From contig NZ_FNCJ01000015.1 of assembly GCF_900100735.1 (NCBI RefSeq), forward strand, positions 155,227 through 219,226: a DNA stretch of 64,000 nucleotides, given 5' to 3'. The notes beneath the pieces are model-generated. The model made no database searches. It saw only the letters and a program-made list of their open reading frames with translations, and had not been told where the DNA came from. Shown here in pieces: positions 1-9,179 of this stretch (positions within the stretch are counted from its first letter, which is position 1; each line of letters begins with the position of its first letter). A program made the position numbers and the translations under genes. The stretch is from Paraburkholderia phenazinium. GTDB taxonomy: Bacteria; Pseudomonadota; Gammaproteobacteria; Burkholderiales; Burkholderiaceae.

Positions 1-592
1 CGCCGTGCCTTGCGGCGGCGGTCGCAAGGCCGACACCGAACTTGCCCATATGCATCTGCGCACCGTTACGCTGCACGAGGCCGCCGTAAAACCTGTCCGA
101 GCCGACCTCTTCGCGAATCCGTTCGGGCGGAATCAGTTCGACATCCGGATCGACATTGCGCACCAGCGATTCGTAGGTCTTGGCGAGCTTGTCGAAATGC
201 CGGGGTTTCGCTGCGAGTTTGATCTTGCCGCCGCGAAAGAAGTCGCAATCGATCTTTTCCTCATTGACGATCGACGCCACCGTCGCCACCGCGCTCTCAT
301 ATGCACGATAGAAATCGCGGGCCTTGTCGGCGCCGATGCGTTCCGCCAGCGCCGCGTAATCGTGCGCGAGCCCGGTGTTGCACTGGCCGCCGTTGCGGCC
401 GGATGCTTCGCCAGCAATACGCCCGGCTTCCAGCACCGTCACCGGAATGCCGCGCTTGGCCAACTCGAGCGCGGCGGACAGGCCGGTGAAGCCACCGCCG
501 ATCACCACCACGTCCGCGCCGCCCTCGAGCGGGCCTTGTTGCCCGTCGAGAAACGGCGGAGCGGTGTCGAGCCAGTACGAATCGAGCTTCAT
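1..592 (-). CDS. FAD-dependent amine/amino-acid oxidoreductase, 3' part outside window
   Basis: The gene starts at 592 and runs off the left edge, so only about 197 codons are visible. The N-terminal Rossmann FAD site GGGFTG is at residues 32-37, and ASGRNGGQ, typical of the DAO-type family that includes gamma-glutamylputrescine oxidase and related amine oxidases, is at 63-70. By family it oxidises an amine or amino acid using FAD and releases an aldehyde or keto acid plus peroxide or reduced carrier. It lies 23 bases after the HAD hydrolase and is probably co-transcribed with it. The nearby aldehyde dehydrogenases and class III aminotransferase fit polyamine or amino-acid catabolism, but the substrate cannot be read from this fragment. 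Confidence 0.85.
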   Translation of the reverse strand, partial: MKLDSYWLDTAPPFLDGQQGPLEGGADVVVIGGGFTGLSAALELAKRGIPVTVLEAGRIAGEASGRNGGQCNTGLAHDYAALAERIGADKARDFYRAYESAVATVASIVNEEKIDCDFFRGGKIKLAAKPRHFDKLAKTYESLVRNVDPDVELIPPERIREEVGSDRFYGGLVQRNGAQMHMGKFGVGLATAAARHG

Positions 593-615
593 CAGGTTCC
601 TTCGCGCTTCAGGGC

Positions 616-1284
616 TTAAAGACCCACGACGCCGGCCAGACCGCCGATGTCCTTGATCTCGGTATAGTTGTAGTACGGCGTGGACGGTTCGTGACCGCGC
701 GCGACGAACACCTTGTTCTTCACGCCGAGATCGTTGGCCGACATCAGGTCGTAACGCAGGCTCGACGACACGTGCAGGATGTCTTCCGGGCCGCAGCCGA
801 GGTTATCGAGCATGTATTCGAACGCTTGCAGACGCGGCTTGTAGGCCTGCGCCATCTGCGCCGTATACACCGCATGGAACGGTGCGCCGAGCTTGTCGAC
901 GTTGCTCTGGATCTGATCGTTCGAGGCGTTCGACAGAATCACCAGCGGAATTTCCTTCGCGACCTTGGCAAGGCCTTCCGGCACATCCGGGTGCGGACCC
1001 CACGTGGGCACGGCGTCGTAGAAGCGCTGCGCTTCGGCGTCGTCGTAGGCGAGGTTCCAGCGCTTGAGCGTGCGGCGCACGGCGTTCTTCACGACTTCCT
1101 GATACGGCTTCCATGCGCCGAGAACTTCGTCGAGGCGATACGCGGCGAAGTCACGCACGAACTGTTCCATCTGCTCGGCGTTGACTCGGTCGGCGAAGAT
1201 CTCGCGAGCCAAGTCGCCCATGCGGAAGCGGGTCAGCGTACCGTAGCAGTCGAAGGTGATGTATTTGGGCCTGAAGCGGGTCAT
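616..1284 (-). CDS. Haloacid dehalogenase type II (HAD superfamily hydrolase)
   Basis: This 222-residue protein carries FDCYGTL at residues 11-17 with the nucleophile Asp12, a later LSNAS motif II, YKP with the motif III lysine, and a C-terminal acidic segment around SLRYDLMSA. Length and motif set match L-2-haloacid dehalogenases, which replace a carbon-bound halogen by hydroxyl through an aspartyl ester, but many relatives act on phosphoesters. The ATG at 1284 is preferred over in-frame codons further upstream because AGGA lies nine bases before it and the family core starts there. It is the first gene of a short minus-strand operon with the FAD oxidoreductase. A dehalogenase role is family inference only. 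Confidence 0.85.
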   Translation of the reverse strand: MTRFRPKYITFDCYGTLTRFRMGDLAREIFADRVNAEQMEQFVRDFAAYRLDEVLGAWKPYQEVVKNAVRRTLKRWNLAYDDAEAQRFYDAVPTWGPHPDVPEGLAKVAKEIPLVILSNASNDQIQSNVDKLGAPFHAVYTAQMAQAYKPRLQAFEYMLDNLGCGPEDILHVSSSLRYDLMSANDLGVKNKVFVARGHEPSTPYYNYTEIKDIGGLAGVVGL

Positions 1285-1720
1285 GTCTATGTCCTGTAGT
1301 GGGCAATAGTCAGCGTTGGGGGCAACGCAGCGAGCGCTGCTGAAATGAATTACACCACCCCAAAAAATGCGGGTTGTCGTGTTATCGACGCCGCTGAACA
1401 CACAATCCGCCGTTTTGTGCCGCCCGCGCAGCACACTATGCGGCGGCACTTTGGGAGTGCTGGGGATGCGTCCCGCTGGTGCGGGTATGCCCTGATACGG
1501 GCGCGCTCAACAAGGCTAATCAAGGCTCGGCGGGATGCGCGACGGGTCTGCACAAGCCGCCACGAAAACGACAACGGCCGCGTCGGAGACCGACGCGGCC
1601 GTCTTGGGAAGCTGAAACCGCCGTGTTCAGCAGCAGATCGTGCTGCGTGCGGCGAGGCTTATGTATGAGGTTTGGGGTTTGCCCGGCGCGTTAGCGCTCG
1701 TGTTCGCTTCCTTCGTGTAT
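1285..1720. other. Intergenic region with aldehyde dehydrogenase terminator
   Basis: This stretch separates the aldehyde dehydrogenase stop from the HAD hydrolase start. It contains the hairpin at 1574-1602, and the part next to 1284 must hold the HAD promoter. I see no convincing gene or tRNA here. Confidence 0.5.
1562..1602 (-). terminator. Rho-independent terminator after aldehyde dehydrogenase gene
   Basis: A perfect 13-bp stem (1574-1586 with 1590-1602) closes a 3-base loop and, read on the minus strand, is followed by the T-rich TTGTCGTTTTC. It lies about 120 bases after the aldehyde dehydrogenase stop. No T tract follows it on the plus strand. Confidence 0.75.
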
Positions 1721-3211
1721 TCAAGCGCCCTGGTTGAGGTCGATCAGGACGCTCTTGAAACGCAGATTGGCTTCGAAGGCCTGACGCCCTAAATCCTTAC
1801 CGAGTCCCGACTGCTTGTAGCCACCAGTCGGAATGACGAAATCGGCGGTCCGCCCATAGCGATTGATCCACACCGTACCTGCCTCGATACTGCGCATCGC
1901 TCGCAGGGCACGGCTCAGGTCTGCGGTGTGCACGCCCGCCGCCAGGCCATACTTTTCGTGGCTGGCCAGTGCGAGCGCCTCGTCCTCGTCGTCAAAGGTC
2001 TGCACCGTCAGCACAGGGCCGAACACTTCTTCGCGCACAGCCTCCGAGGCAGCGGTCACGTTGGTCAGGATGGTCGGCGCATAGAAGGCGCCCTCGCCCG
2101 CGACCGGCAGGCGCATGCCACCCGCGGCGATCTGCGCGCCTTGCGCGACGCTGCGCTCGACAATGCCTTCGATACGCTGTGCTTGCTTGGCTGAGATGAT
2201 CGGCGGCAGTGTCGTGCCTGCGGCCCAGGTGTGCCCGGGCCGCAATGCGGCAAACGCAGCGCCGATGCCGTCGATCAGGCGCGGCGCTGCCGAGCGTTCG
2301 ACAATCAAGCGTGACCCCGCCACGCACACCTGCCCTGCATTACCGGCAATCGCACCGGCGATGCGGCGCGCCACCAGGTCGAGATCCGGAGCATCCGCGA
2401 ACACCACTTGCGGGCTCTTGCCGCCGAGTTCGAGCGTGACCGGCTTGGTGCCGGTCTGCGCGCAGGCCGTCATGATCGCGGCGCCGGTCTGGCTCGAGCC
2501 GGTAAAGGTCACCTTCGCGATCTTCGGATGACGCACCAGCGCGTCGCCCGTGATGCGTCCGTCGCCCTGCACGACGTTGAAGATCCCCGGTGGGATGCCG
2601 GCCTCGATTGCTAGCTCAGCGAGGCGCAGCACCGAGAACGGCGTCATTTCCGAGGGTTTCAGCACCACCGCGTTGCCAGCCGCGAGCGCTGGCGCGATCT
2701 TCCACGATGCCATCACCAGCGGGAAATTCCATGGCGCGATCGCGCCGATCACGCCATACGGTTCAGCGACGATCATGCCGAGATGGTCCGGACGGGTCGC
2801 CGCCACCTCGCCGCCGATCTTGTCGGCGAACTCCGAGTAGAAGCGGATGCCTTCGGCCGTGAACGGCACGTCCCACGCGGCGGCATCGCGGATCGGCCGG
2901 GTCGAGCCGACCGACTCCAGGCGCGCCAGTGTGTCCACATCCGCTTCGATCAACTCGGCCCAACGGCGTAGCGTGCGCGCACGGTCGCGCGGCGCGCAGC
3001 GGGCCCAGTCGCTGGTTTTGAAGGCGTGCCAGGCATTCTCGACGGCATGGTCCACCAGGTCGGCGTCGGCCACGGGCAGATCCGCGTACACCGTGCCATC
3101 CGAGGGGCGCGTCACATCGAGGGCGGCGGCGCCATCCACGTAGCGGCCACCAATAAAGTGCGCGCTGCGCACGGCGATCAGAGCGGGATCGAAGCTATCC
3201 ATTGTGTCCAT
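1721..3211 (-). CDS. NAD(P)-dependent aldehyde dehydrogenase
   Basis: The 496-residue protein has the full ALDH superfamily architecture: PWNFPLVMASWK in the cofactor domain, ELGGKSPQ with the general-base Glu, NAGQVCVAG with the nucleophilic Cys near residue 300, and EEVFGPV near the end. It oxidises an aldehyde to the acid in the cytoplasm. The substrate is not evident; the neighbouring amine-oxidising enzyme and aminotransferase suggest an amine-derived aldehyde. It is monocistronic, with its own terminator and a promoter region shared divergently with the AAA ATPase. A second ATG nine bases inside could also serve as start. Confidence 0.9.
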   Translation of the reverse strand: MDTMDSFDPALIAVRSAHFIGGRYVDGAAALDVTRPSDGTVYADLPVADADLVDHAVENAWHAFKTSDWARCAPRDRARTLRRWAELIEADVDTLARLESVGSTRPIRDAAAWDVPFTAEGIRFYSEFADKIGGEVAATRPDHLGMIVAEPYGVIGAIAPWNFPLVMASWKIAPALAAGNAVVLKPSEMTPFSVLRLAELAIEAGIPPGIFNVVQGDGRITGDALVRHPKIAKVTFTGSSQTGAAIMTACAQTGTKPVTLELGGKSPQVVFADAPDLDLVARRIAGAIAGNAGQVCVAGSRLIVERSAAPRLIDGIGAAFAALRPGHTWAAGTTLPPIISAKQAQRIEGIVERSVAQGAQIAAGGMRLPVAGEGAFYAPTILTNVTAASEAVREEVFGPVLTVQTFDDEDEALALASHEKYGLAAGVHTADLSRALRAMRSIEAGTVWINRYGRTADFVIPTGGYKQSGLGKDLGRQAFEANLRFKSVLIDLNQGA

Positions 3212-3520
3212 TCCAGTTCGCAGACGAGATGCGAATCATGGTACGGGCGATACCGTAGCATTTGCTGCCATGATGGCCGGGGGTGACCGCCAGAAGTGCG
3301 CGTTGTGAGGGGCGCGGGCAGTGGAGCGTGCGGCGTGATTTGTCTAACAATAAGACGCTTGTGCGAGCCGCAGAGGTGGTATCACATTGGGAGGCCCGAA
3401 CCTTAGTTATGTGTTTTCGATAACTTCCATAAATTCGATACATTCCCCGTTCAATTCTCTGTACGGAGGTTAGCAAAATTATCTACAATTCATAAACTGC
3501 CTAAACTTGCTACAGAATCC
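3212..3520. promoter_or_regulatory. Divergent promoter region, aldehyde dehydrogenase / AAA ATPase
   Basis: This 309-base gap lies between divergent genes and turns clearly A/T-rich from about 3400 to 3520, just before the ATPase. No recognised operator, RNA or short gene was found in it. Confidence 0.4.
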
Positions 3521-4711
3521 ATGGATCCCATCCTCAATCCCTATGCACCTGGAGCGGGGAGCCCGCCTCCTGAACTAGCCGGACGCAGCGAACTGCGCGA
3601 GGCCGTCCGCATCTGTATCGAGCGCTTGCGGCGCGGTAAAGCCGCCAAAAGCGTCCTCATGGTCGGCCTGCGCGGGGTGGGGAAAACCGTGCTGCTCGAT
3701 CAGATGCGCAATGACGCGGAGGCTACAGGCGCGCACACGATACGCATCGAAGCGCCGGAGAACCGTTCACTCCCGGCAATCCTTGCACCACAACTGCGCC
3801 TGGCGCTGCTCCGTCTGAACCGGATCGAAGCGGCGAAGGACATGGCCGTTCGCGGGCTGAAGGCGCTTGCGGGTTTTGCCAGCAAGCTCAAGATGACATA
3901 CAAAGATATCGAAGTTGGCCTCGATTACGATCCCGAGCCAGGACTGGCCGACAACGGAGAACTGGAGAGCGACCTGACCGCTTTGCTCGAAGAGGTTGGC
4001 AGGGCGGCCAAGGCAGGCGGCACAATACTGGTCATCTTCATCGATGAACTCCAGTATGTGGAAGAACCACAAATGGCCGCGCTGATATCGGCGCTTCACC
4101 GCTGCGCGCAAGCAAAACTGCCGGTGACGGTAGTCGGCGCGGGCCTCCCGCAGTTGCGCGGCCGGATGGGCGAAGCGAAGTCCTATGCGGAACGCCTCTT
4201 TCAATTTACCGAGATCGGAGCGCTAGCGAAGTCCGATGCCCAGTTCGCCATCGTGAAGCCGGCTGCCGACGAGGGAGTCGAGGTGGACGGGCCAGCGGTT
4301 GAGCGAATCGTCCACGAAACCAAGGGATACCCCTACTTTCTGCAAGAATGGGGCAAACACTCCTGGGACGCTGCCACTGCCAGTCCAATCACAGAGCTTG
4401 ACGTCGTCAACGCGTCGAGGGAGGCGGTGGCCACCCTCGATGAAAGCTTCTTTCGGGTCCGGTTCGATCGACTGACGCCCGCCGAAAAGAAATACTTGCG
4501 GGGCATGGCCGAACTTGGACCGGGACCTCATCGCTCAGGCGATATCGCCGACCAGCTAGGTCGCTCCGTGCAATCGTTCGGGCCCATCCGGAGCAACCTG
4601 ATTCTTAAAGGCATGATTTGGAGCCCAACTCATGGAGATACGGCGTTCACCGTCCCACTGTTCGATGAGTTCATGAAGCGGATAATGCCGGGCGATGACT
4701 GGAAGAACTAG
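3521..4711 (+). CDS. Orphan AAA+ ATPase with C-terminal winged-helix-like region
   Basis: The 396-residue protein begins with a short proline-rich lead, then has Walker A GLRGVGKT at residues 49-56, a long helical insert, Walker B VIFIDELQ at 171-178, and a sensor-1-like strand VVGAGLP. The last 100 residues look like a winged helix (EKKYLRGMAELGPG... then RSVQSFGPI). This layout is that of ORC/Cdc6-like or archaeal-type single-subunit STAND/AAA ATPases, which are often orphan regulators or parts of toxin or mobile-element systems. No partner gene is adjacent. The A/T-rich leader and isolated position suggest acquisition, but function is unknown. Confidence 0.8.
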   Translation: MDPILNPYAPGAGSPPPELAGRSELREAVRICIERLRRGKAAKSVLMVGLRGVGKTVLLDQMRNDAEATGAHTIRIEAPENRSLPAILAPQLRLALLRLNRIEAAKDMAVRGLKALAGFASKLKMTYKDIEVGLDYDPEPGLADNGELESDLTALLEEVGRAAKAGGTILVIFIDELQYVEEPQMAALISALHRCAQAKLPVTVVGAGLPQLRGRMGEAKSYAERLFQFTEIGALAKSDAQFAIVKPAADEGVEVDGPAVERIVHETKGYPYFLQEWGKHSWDAATASPITELDVVNASREAVATLDESFFRVRFDRLTPAEKKYLRGMAELGPGPHRSGDIADQLGRSVQSFGPIRSNLILKGMIWSPTHGDTAFTVPLFDEFMKRIMPGDDWKN

Positions 4712-4890
4712 CAGGTTGATTTAAGTACACCTTGCCAAAGCACGACTGTTCCTTCGAACGGCTTTATTCGGCAAGGTCATCCGCAAGTAGAGCGTGCGGT
4801 ATTCCCGCCGATCTCCCCGCAATAAGATCGTCCTATCCGCGCCTCGCAGCCGGTGCCACATTAGGCAGGCATATTGAAGAGGAGTGGAAA

Positions 4891-5754
4891 GTGACTCAAC
4901 CGCTTGCTGCAACACCCGTCCGGTTTCGTCCGCTGACGGCCGGCGATCTGCCCGCCGCGCACGAACTGTCGGTAGCGGTCAAATGGCCGCATCGCCGCGA
5001 AGACTGGGAATTCGCGCTGAACCTGGGCGCGGGCGTCGGCGCCGAGGATCCGAGCGGACTCCTGGGCACCGCCTTGCACTGGAAATTCGGCGCGGATCAC
5101 GCCTCGCTCGGCATGGTGATCGTCGCCCCGGAGCAGCAAGGCCGCGGCATCGGTCGCGATCTGATGACCCGCACCATGGACGCGCTCGGTGAGCGCACCA
5201 CCTTCCTGAACGCCACGCCCGCCGGCCAGCCGCTCTACGAAAAGTTCGGTTTCAAGGCAATCGGCAGCATCCACCAGCACCAGGGCACGGGCGGCGCGCA
5301 TCCGCCGGCCGTGCAACTCGCGCCCGGCGAGCGGATTCGTCCGCTCGGCGCCCGCGACCCGGACCGGCTCGCGGCCTTGTTGAACCGGGCGGCCGGTTAT
5401 GACCGCACGCAGGTGCTCGCCGCCTTGCTGAACGTGGCCGAAGGCGTGGTGCTCGATCGCGACGGCGAGCCGGTCGGCTTCGCGCTAATGCGCCGCTTCG
5501 GCCGCGGTCATGTGATCGGACCGCTGGTGGCGCCGCATATCGAAGGCGCGCAGGCCTTGATCAGCCACCTGGTCGGATCGAACCCCGGCAAGTTCGTGCG
5601 CATCGACGTCGATGGCGCATCCGGCCTGTCCGACTGGCTCGACGGCCTTGGACTGCAACAGGTAGACGCCGTCGTCACCATGGTGCGGGGCGCCGCGCCG
5701 CAGCCGGAAGGCACGGCACGGGTCTTCGCCATCACCAACCAGGCGCTGGGTTAA
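4891..5754 (+). CDS. GNAT-family N-acetyltransferase with C-terminal extension
   Basis: The 287-residue product has a GNAT domain in its first 140 residues; the acetyl-CoA loop QQGRGIG is at 82-88, preceded by the beta-4 strand MVIVAP. The second half resembles a degenerate second GNAT-type fold. The GTG at 4891 is chosen because AAGAGGAG lies six bases upstream and the conserved fold begins directly after it; an ATG at 4732 would add a long unconserved tail. It probably acetylates an amine or small molecule in the cytosol. It is followed after 60 bases by the GhrA-like gene, so the two may be co-transcribed. Confidence 0.8.
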   Translation: MTQPLAATPVRFRPLTAGDLPAAHELSVAVKWPHRREDWEFALNLGAGVGAEDPSGLLGTALHWKFGADHASLGMVIVAPEQQGRGIGRDLMTRTMDALGERTTFLNATPAGQPLYEKFGFKAIGSIHQHQGTGGAHPPAVQLAPGERIRPLGARDPDRLAALLNRAAGYDRTQVLAALLNVAEGVVLDRDGEPVGFALMRRFGRGHVIGPLVAPHIEGAQALISHLVGSNPGKFVRIDVDGASGLSDWLDGLGLQQVDAVVTMVRGAAPQPEGTARVFAITNQALG

Positions 5755-5814
5755 GCGCCAGCGGATTCAAACCCATCCCAGCCAACCCGAGCGAACTCTA
5801 TCGGACCCCACGAG

Positions 5815-6750
5815 ATGACCTTCCTCTACAAGGCCGACCCCGTGCGCGGCGCGCAGTGGGCGCGCCTGTTTGCCGAGAAAGCGCCGCAGATTCCCTTTCG
5901 CATCTGGCCGGACGGCAGCAGCGGCGACGACGCCCATGCGGTGCGTTACCTCGCTGTCTGGGAAGCGCCTCGCGATCTCGCCACGACCTTCCCTAATCTG
6001 GAAGTGGTGTTTTCGGTCGGCGCGGGCATCGACCAGTTCGATCTCTCAGCCATTCCCGCGCATCTGCCGGTCGTGCGGATGGTCGAACCGGGCATTGTGG
6101 CGGGCATGGTCGAATATGTGACGCTCGCCACGCTCGCGCTGCACCGCGACTGGCTGACCTATGCCGCGCAGCAACGCGAAGGCCGCTGGCAAGCGTTGCG
6201 CACCCGCGTCGCCAGCGAGAGGCGGGTGGGTGTGCTGGGACTCGGCGTACTTGGCCAGGCCGTCCTGACGCGCCTCGCCAGCTTCGGCTTTCAATGCGCA
6301 GGCTGGAGCCGTTCGCCGCGCACGCTCGATGGGATCGAATGCTTTGCGGGCACCGAGTCGTTGCCGCAATTCCTGGCTCGCACCGATATTCTGGTGTGCC
6401 TGCTGCCGCTCACCGGCGCGACGCGTCATATCCTGAACCGCGATCTGTTCGCGCAGTTGCCGCGCGGGGCCGCGTTGATCAACACGGGCCGTGGCGGCCA
6501 TCTGCAGCAGGACGATTTGCTGGAAGCGCTCGACAGCGGGCAACTGAGCGCCGCCGTGCTCGATGTGGCAGACCCCGAACCGCTCGCCGCCGACCATCCC
6601 CTGTGGCGGCACCCGCGCGTCATGCTGACGCCGCACGTCGCCAGCATGACCCAGCCGGACAGCGCCGTCGAAGTGGTACTCGACAATCTGCGCCGTCACC
6701 GCGAGGGCGAACCGCTAATCGGTCTGGTGGACCGCGCACGCGGATATTGA
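5815..6750 (+). CDS. ghrA: Glyoxylate/hydroxypyruvate reductase A-type D-2-hydroxyacid dehydrogenase
   Basis: The 311-residue protein matches the short GhrA branch of D-2-hydroxyacid dehydrogenases. The dinucleotide site GLGVLG is at 142-147, the catalytic Arg lies in NTGRGGHL, the Glu in DPEPL, and the His in TPHVAS. It reduces glyoxylate or hydroxypyruvate with NAD(P)H in the cytosol. It follows the acetyltransferase by 60 bases on the same strand, and a stem-loop lies directly after its stop. The gene symbol is by family resemblance. Confidence 0.85.
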   Translation: MTFLYKADPVRGAQWARLFAEKAPQIPFRIWPDGSSGDDAHAVRYLAVWEAPRDLATTFPNLEVVFSVGAGIDQFDLSAIPAHLPVVRMVEPGIVAGMVEYVTLATLALHRDWLTYAAQQREGRWQALRTRVASERRVGVLGLGVLGQAVLTRLASFGFQCAGWSRSPRTLDGIECFAGTESLPQFLARTDILVCLLPLTGATRHILNRDLFAQLPRGAALINTGRGGHLQQDDLLEALDSGQLSAAVLDVADPEPLAADHPLWRHPRVMLTPHVASMTQPDSAVEVVLDNLRRHREGEPLIGLVDRARGY

Positions 6751-6757
6751 AACGCCC

Positions 6758-6780
6758 GAAGCGTGCCTCGCGCACGCTTC
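6758..6780 (+). terminator. Possible terminator hairpin after ghrA
   Basis: A perfect 9-bp stem GAAGCGTGC/GCACGCTTC with a 5-base loop begins 8 bases after the ghrA stop. No T tract follows, so it may be a weak or Rho-assisted terminator. Confidence 0.4.
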
Positions 6781-7026
6781 CCCGCCCGCGCGGCGCGCTT
6801 CTCTAATCGTTACCCCCGCATCCAGCCCTCTTTCCCCCGCAGCACAAAATGCTGCGCTGCCCGCAAAAACACAATTCCCGCCTTCCGGCCGCGCCGAATC
6901 CGAGCGTCTTCGTTGTTTCTGTCCCGCTACCATGGTTTGCATGCGGTTCGCGCCCGCGGCACGCGTTGCGCGCACCTTCCCGGCACTTCGTGCATTGCTG
7001 CGCGCACAACTCACGCACTCCATACC

Positions 7027-8406
7027 ATGTCCACGTCCTCACTGATCGAATCCGACCGCAAACATCTGATCCACCCGGTTGCCAGCCTGCGCGCTCATGA
7101 GCAGCGCGGCGTCACCATTCTCGAATCGGGCCGCGGCGCCTGGCTGCGCGATAGCGAGGGCAAGGAACTGCTCGATGCCTTCTCCGGCCTGTGGTGCGTA
7201 AATACCGGTTACGGCCGCGACAGCATCGTGCGGGTGGCCACCGAACAGATGAGCCGCCTGCCGTATGCCACCGGCTATTTCCATTTCGGCTGCGAACCGG
7301 CCATCCGGCTCGCAGAGCAACTGGTCGAACTGGCGCCTGACTCGCTGCGTCACGTGTATTTCACGCTGGGCGGATCGGATGCGGTGGACGCGGCGATCCG
7401 CTACATCACGAACTTCTACAACGCGACCGGCCGGCCGCAAAAGAAGCAGTTCATCGCATTGGAGCGCGGGTATCACGGTTCGTCGTCGGTAGGGGCGGGA
7501 CTGACCGCGCTCAGCACATTTCATCAGAACTTCGATGTGCCGCTCGCGAACCAGCATCACATTGCGTCGCCGTATCCGTATCGCAGCGAGGTGGGTGACG
7601 ATCCGCAAGCGGTGATCGACGCCTCGGTTGCCGCGCTGCGTGCGAAGGTCGAGGCGCTTGGCGCCGAGCGCGTGGCCGCCTTCTTCTGTGAACCGGTGCA
7701 GGGCTCGGGCGGCGTGATCGTGCCGCCCAAGGGCTGGCTCAAGGCAATGCGCGATGCATGCCGCGAACTCGACATCCTGTTCGTCGCCGATGAAGTCATT
7801 ACCGGCTTTGGCCGCACCGGTCCGCTGTTCGCGTGCGCCGCCGAAGACGTCGAACCGGACCTGATGACGGTCGCCAAGGGACTCACCGCCGGCTATGCGC
7901 CGATGGGCGCCGTGCTGATGTCCGACGAGGTCTATAACGGCATTGCCGATGGCGCGGGCACCGGCTCGGCCGTCGGTCACGGTCAAACGTATTCGGCGCA
8001 CCCAGTGAGCGCGGCAATCGGTCTCGAAGTACTGCGGCTTTATCACGAAGGCGGCCTGCTCGCCAACGGCGTGGCTCAAGCGCCGCGCTTCGAAGCCGGC
8101 CTGCGCGACCTGCTCGACCATCCGCTGGTGGGCGACGCGCGCAGCCGCGGCCTGCTCGGCGCGCTCGAACTGGTGGCCGACAAAGCCACCAAGCGCCGCT
8201 TCGACCCGGCGCTGAACCTGAGCGAGCGCATCGCCACCACGGCCTATCGCAACGGGCTGATCTTCCGCGCCTTCAACGACAACATCCTCGGCTTCGCGCC
8301 CGCACTGTGCTACCAGCGCGAGGAGTTCGACGTGATGTTCGAACGCCTGCGCAAGACGCTCGACACCGTGCTGGAAGCGCCCGAAGTGCGCGCCAGCCTT
8401 GCCTGA
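7027..8406 (+). CDS. Class III PLP-dependent aminotransferase (putrescine/omega-amino acid type)
   Basis: The 459-residue protein shows the class III fold: LGGSDAVDAAIR near 114-125, the PLP-ring Asp255 in LFVADEVITGFGRTG, and the Schiff-base lysine K284 in TVAKGLTAGY. It resembles SpuC-like putrescine- or GABA-pyruvate aminotransferases, which give an amino-aldehyde or semialdehyde. A longer reading from 6763 would add an unconserved tail, so the ATG at 7027 is used. The neighbouring Lrp regulator and GabD-like enzyme support a role in diamine or GABA breakdown. The precise amino donor is not determined. Confidence 0.88.
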   Translation: MSTSSLIESDRKHLIHPVASLRAHEQRGVTILESGRGAWLRDSEGKELLDAFSGLWCVNTGYGRDSIVRVATEQMSRLPYATGYFHFGCEPAIRLAEQLVELAPDSLRHVYFTLGGSDAVDAAIRYITNFYNATGRPQKKQFIALERGYHGSSSVGAGLTALSTFHQNFDVPLANQHHIASPYPYRSEVGDDPQAVIDASVAALRAKVEALGAERVAAFFCEPVQGSGGVIVPPKGWLKAMRDACRELDILFVADEVITGFGRTGPLFACAAEDVEPDLMTVAKGLTAGYAPMGAVLMSDEVYNGIADGAGTGSAVGHGQTYSAHPVSAAIGLEVLRLYHEGGLLANGVAQAPRFEAGLRDLLDHPLVGDARSRGLLGALELVADKATKRRFDPALNLSERIATTAYRNGLIFRAFNDNILGFAPALCYQREEFDVMFERLRKTLDTVLEAPEVRASLA

Positions 8407-8568
8407 GGACGTACCCACGGCTAGGCTCGGGCAGAGGCCGTCCGGCTGTCACGCGCGGCGGTGTAATCCGCCGAAAGGCTTGCTGCGTAAGGGTTTGCCG
8501 TGAAATTTTTTCATGACGGGGCGTGCTACGATAGTTCCGTTACCGCGCTTCCATAGGTCATTGCCTCC

Positions 8569-9072
8569 GTGTCAACCAACGCTAGTTCAATGAAGCTGGA
8601 CCGCATCGATCTGCGCATCCTGTCCCAGCTCCAAAAGAAGGGCCGCATAACCAATGTCGACCTCGCGGATGCGGTCGGCCTGTCGCCGAGCCCGTGCCTG
8701 ATTCGCGTGAAGCGTCTCGAGAAGGCGGGGTACATAGCGGGCTACGGCGCGCATCTGCAGCTCAACAAGCTCGGCGACGTCCAGCTCGTGTTCACCGAGG
8801 TGACCTTGCAGGATCATCGGCGCGAAGACTTCGCCAAGTTCGAGGCCAGCATCCGCACGGTCGACGAAATTGCCGAGTGCCACCTCGTGAGCGGCGGCTA
8901 CGACTATCTGCTCAAGTTCGTCACGCGCAGCGTCGTGCATTACCAGACCGTGATGGAAAATCTGCTGGAGCGCAATATCGGCATTGAAAAGTACTTCAGC
9001 TACGTCGTGATCAAGTCGCCGTTCGTGAAGAACCATTACCCGATCGAGAGCCTGTTTCCGCTGACTGACTGA
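8569..9072 (+). CDS. Lrp/AsnC-family transcriptional regulator
   Basis: The 167-residue protein has an N-terminal AsnC-type helix-turn-helix (LDRIDLRILSQLQ, then NVDLADAVGLSPSPC) and a C-terminal RAM ligand-sensing domain (EIAECHLVSGGYDYLLK). Family members bind amino acids and assemble into octamers on DNA. The start is uncertain: GTG at 8569 or ATG at 8590, neither with a strong ribosome site. It sits between the aminotransferase and the GabD-like enzyme on the same strand and most likely controls one or both. Confidence 0.9.
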   Translation: MSTNASSMKLDRIDLRILSQLQKKGRITNVDLADAVGLSPSPCLIRVKRLEKAGYIAGYGAHLQLNKLGDVQLVFTEVTLQDHRREDFAKFEASIRTVDEIAECHLVSGGYDYLLKFVTRSVVHYQTVMENLLERNIGIEKYFSYVVIKSPFVKNHYPIESLFPLTD

Positions 9073-9179
9073 ACGAATGATTGATTGATTGAATGGCGCG
9101 CAGTCGGCGCCATCGCCTCAAGGTCAGCGGCCAAGGCGCTCTATTTCGTTATCCTCAACTCTTATTCCCGGCGGTTGCC

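Noticed and set aside
3900..4711. Possibility that the AAA ATPase is a transposition helper with adjacent element ends
   Set aside because: No transposase, terminal repeats or target duplications were seen around it.
7039..8418. 459-codon open frame opposite the aminotransferase
   Set aside because: Antisense shadow of a gene with full PLP motifs.
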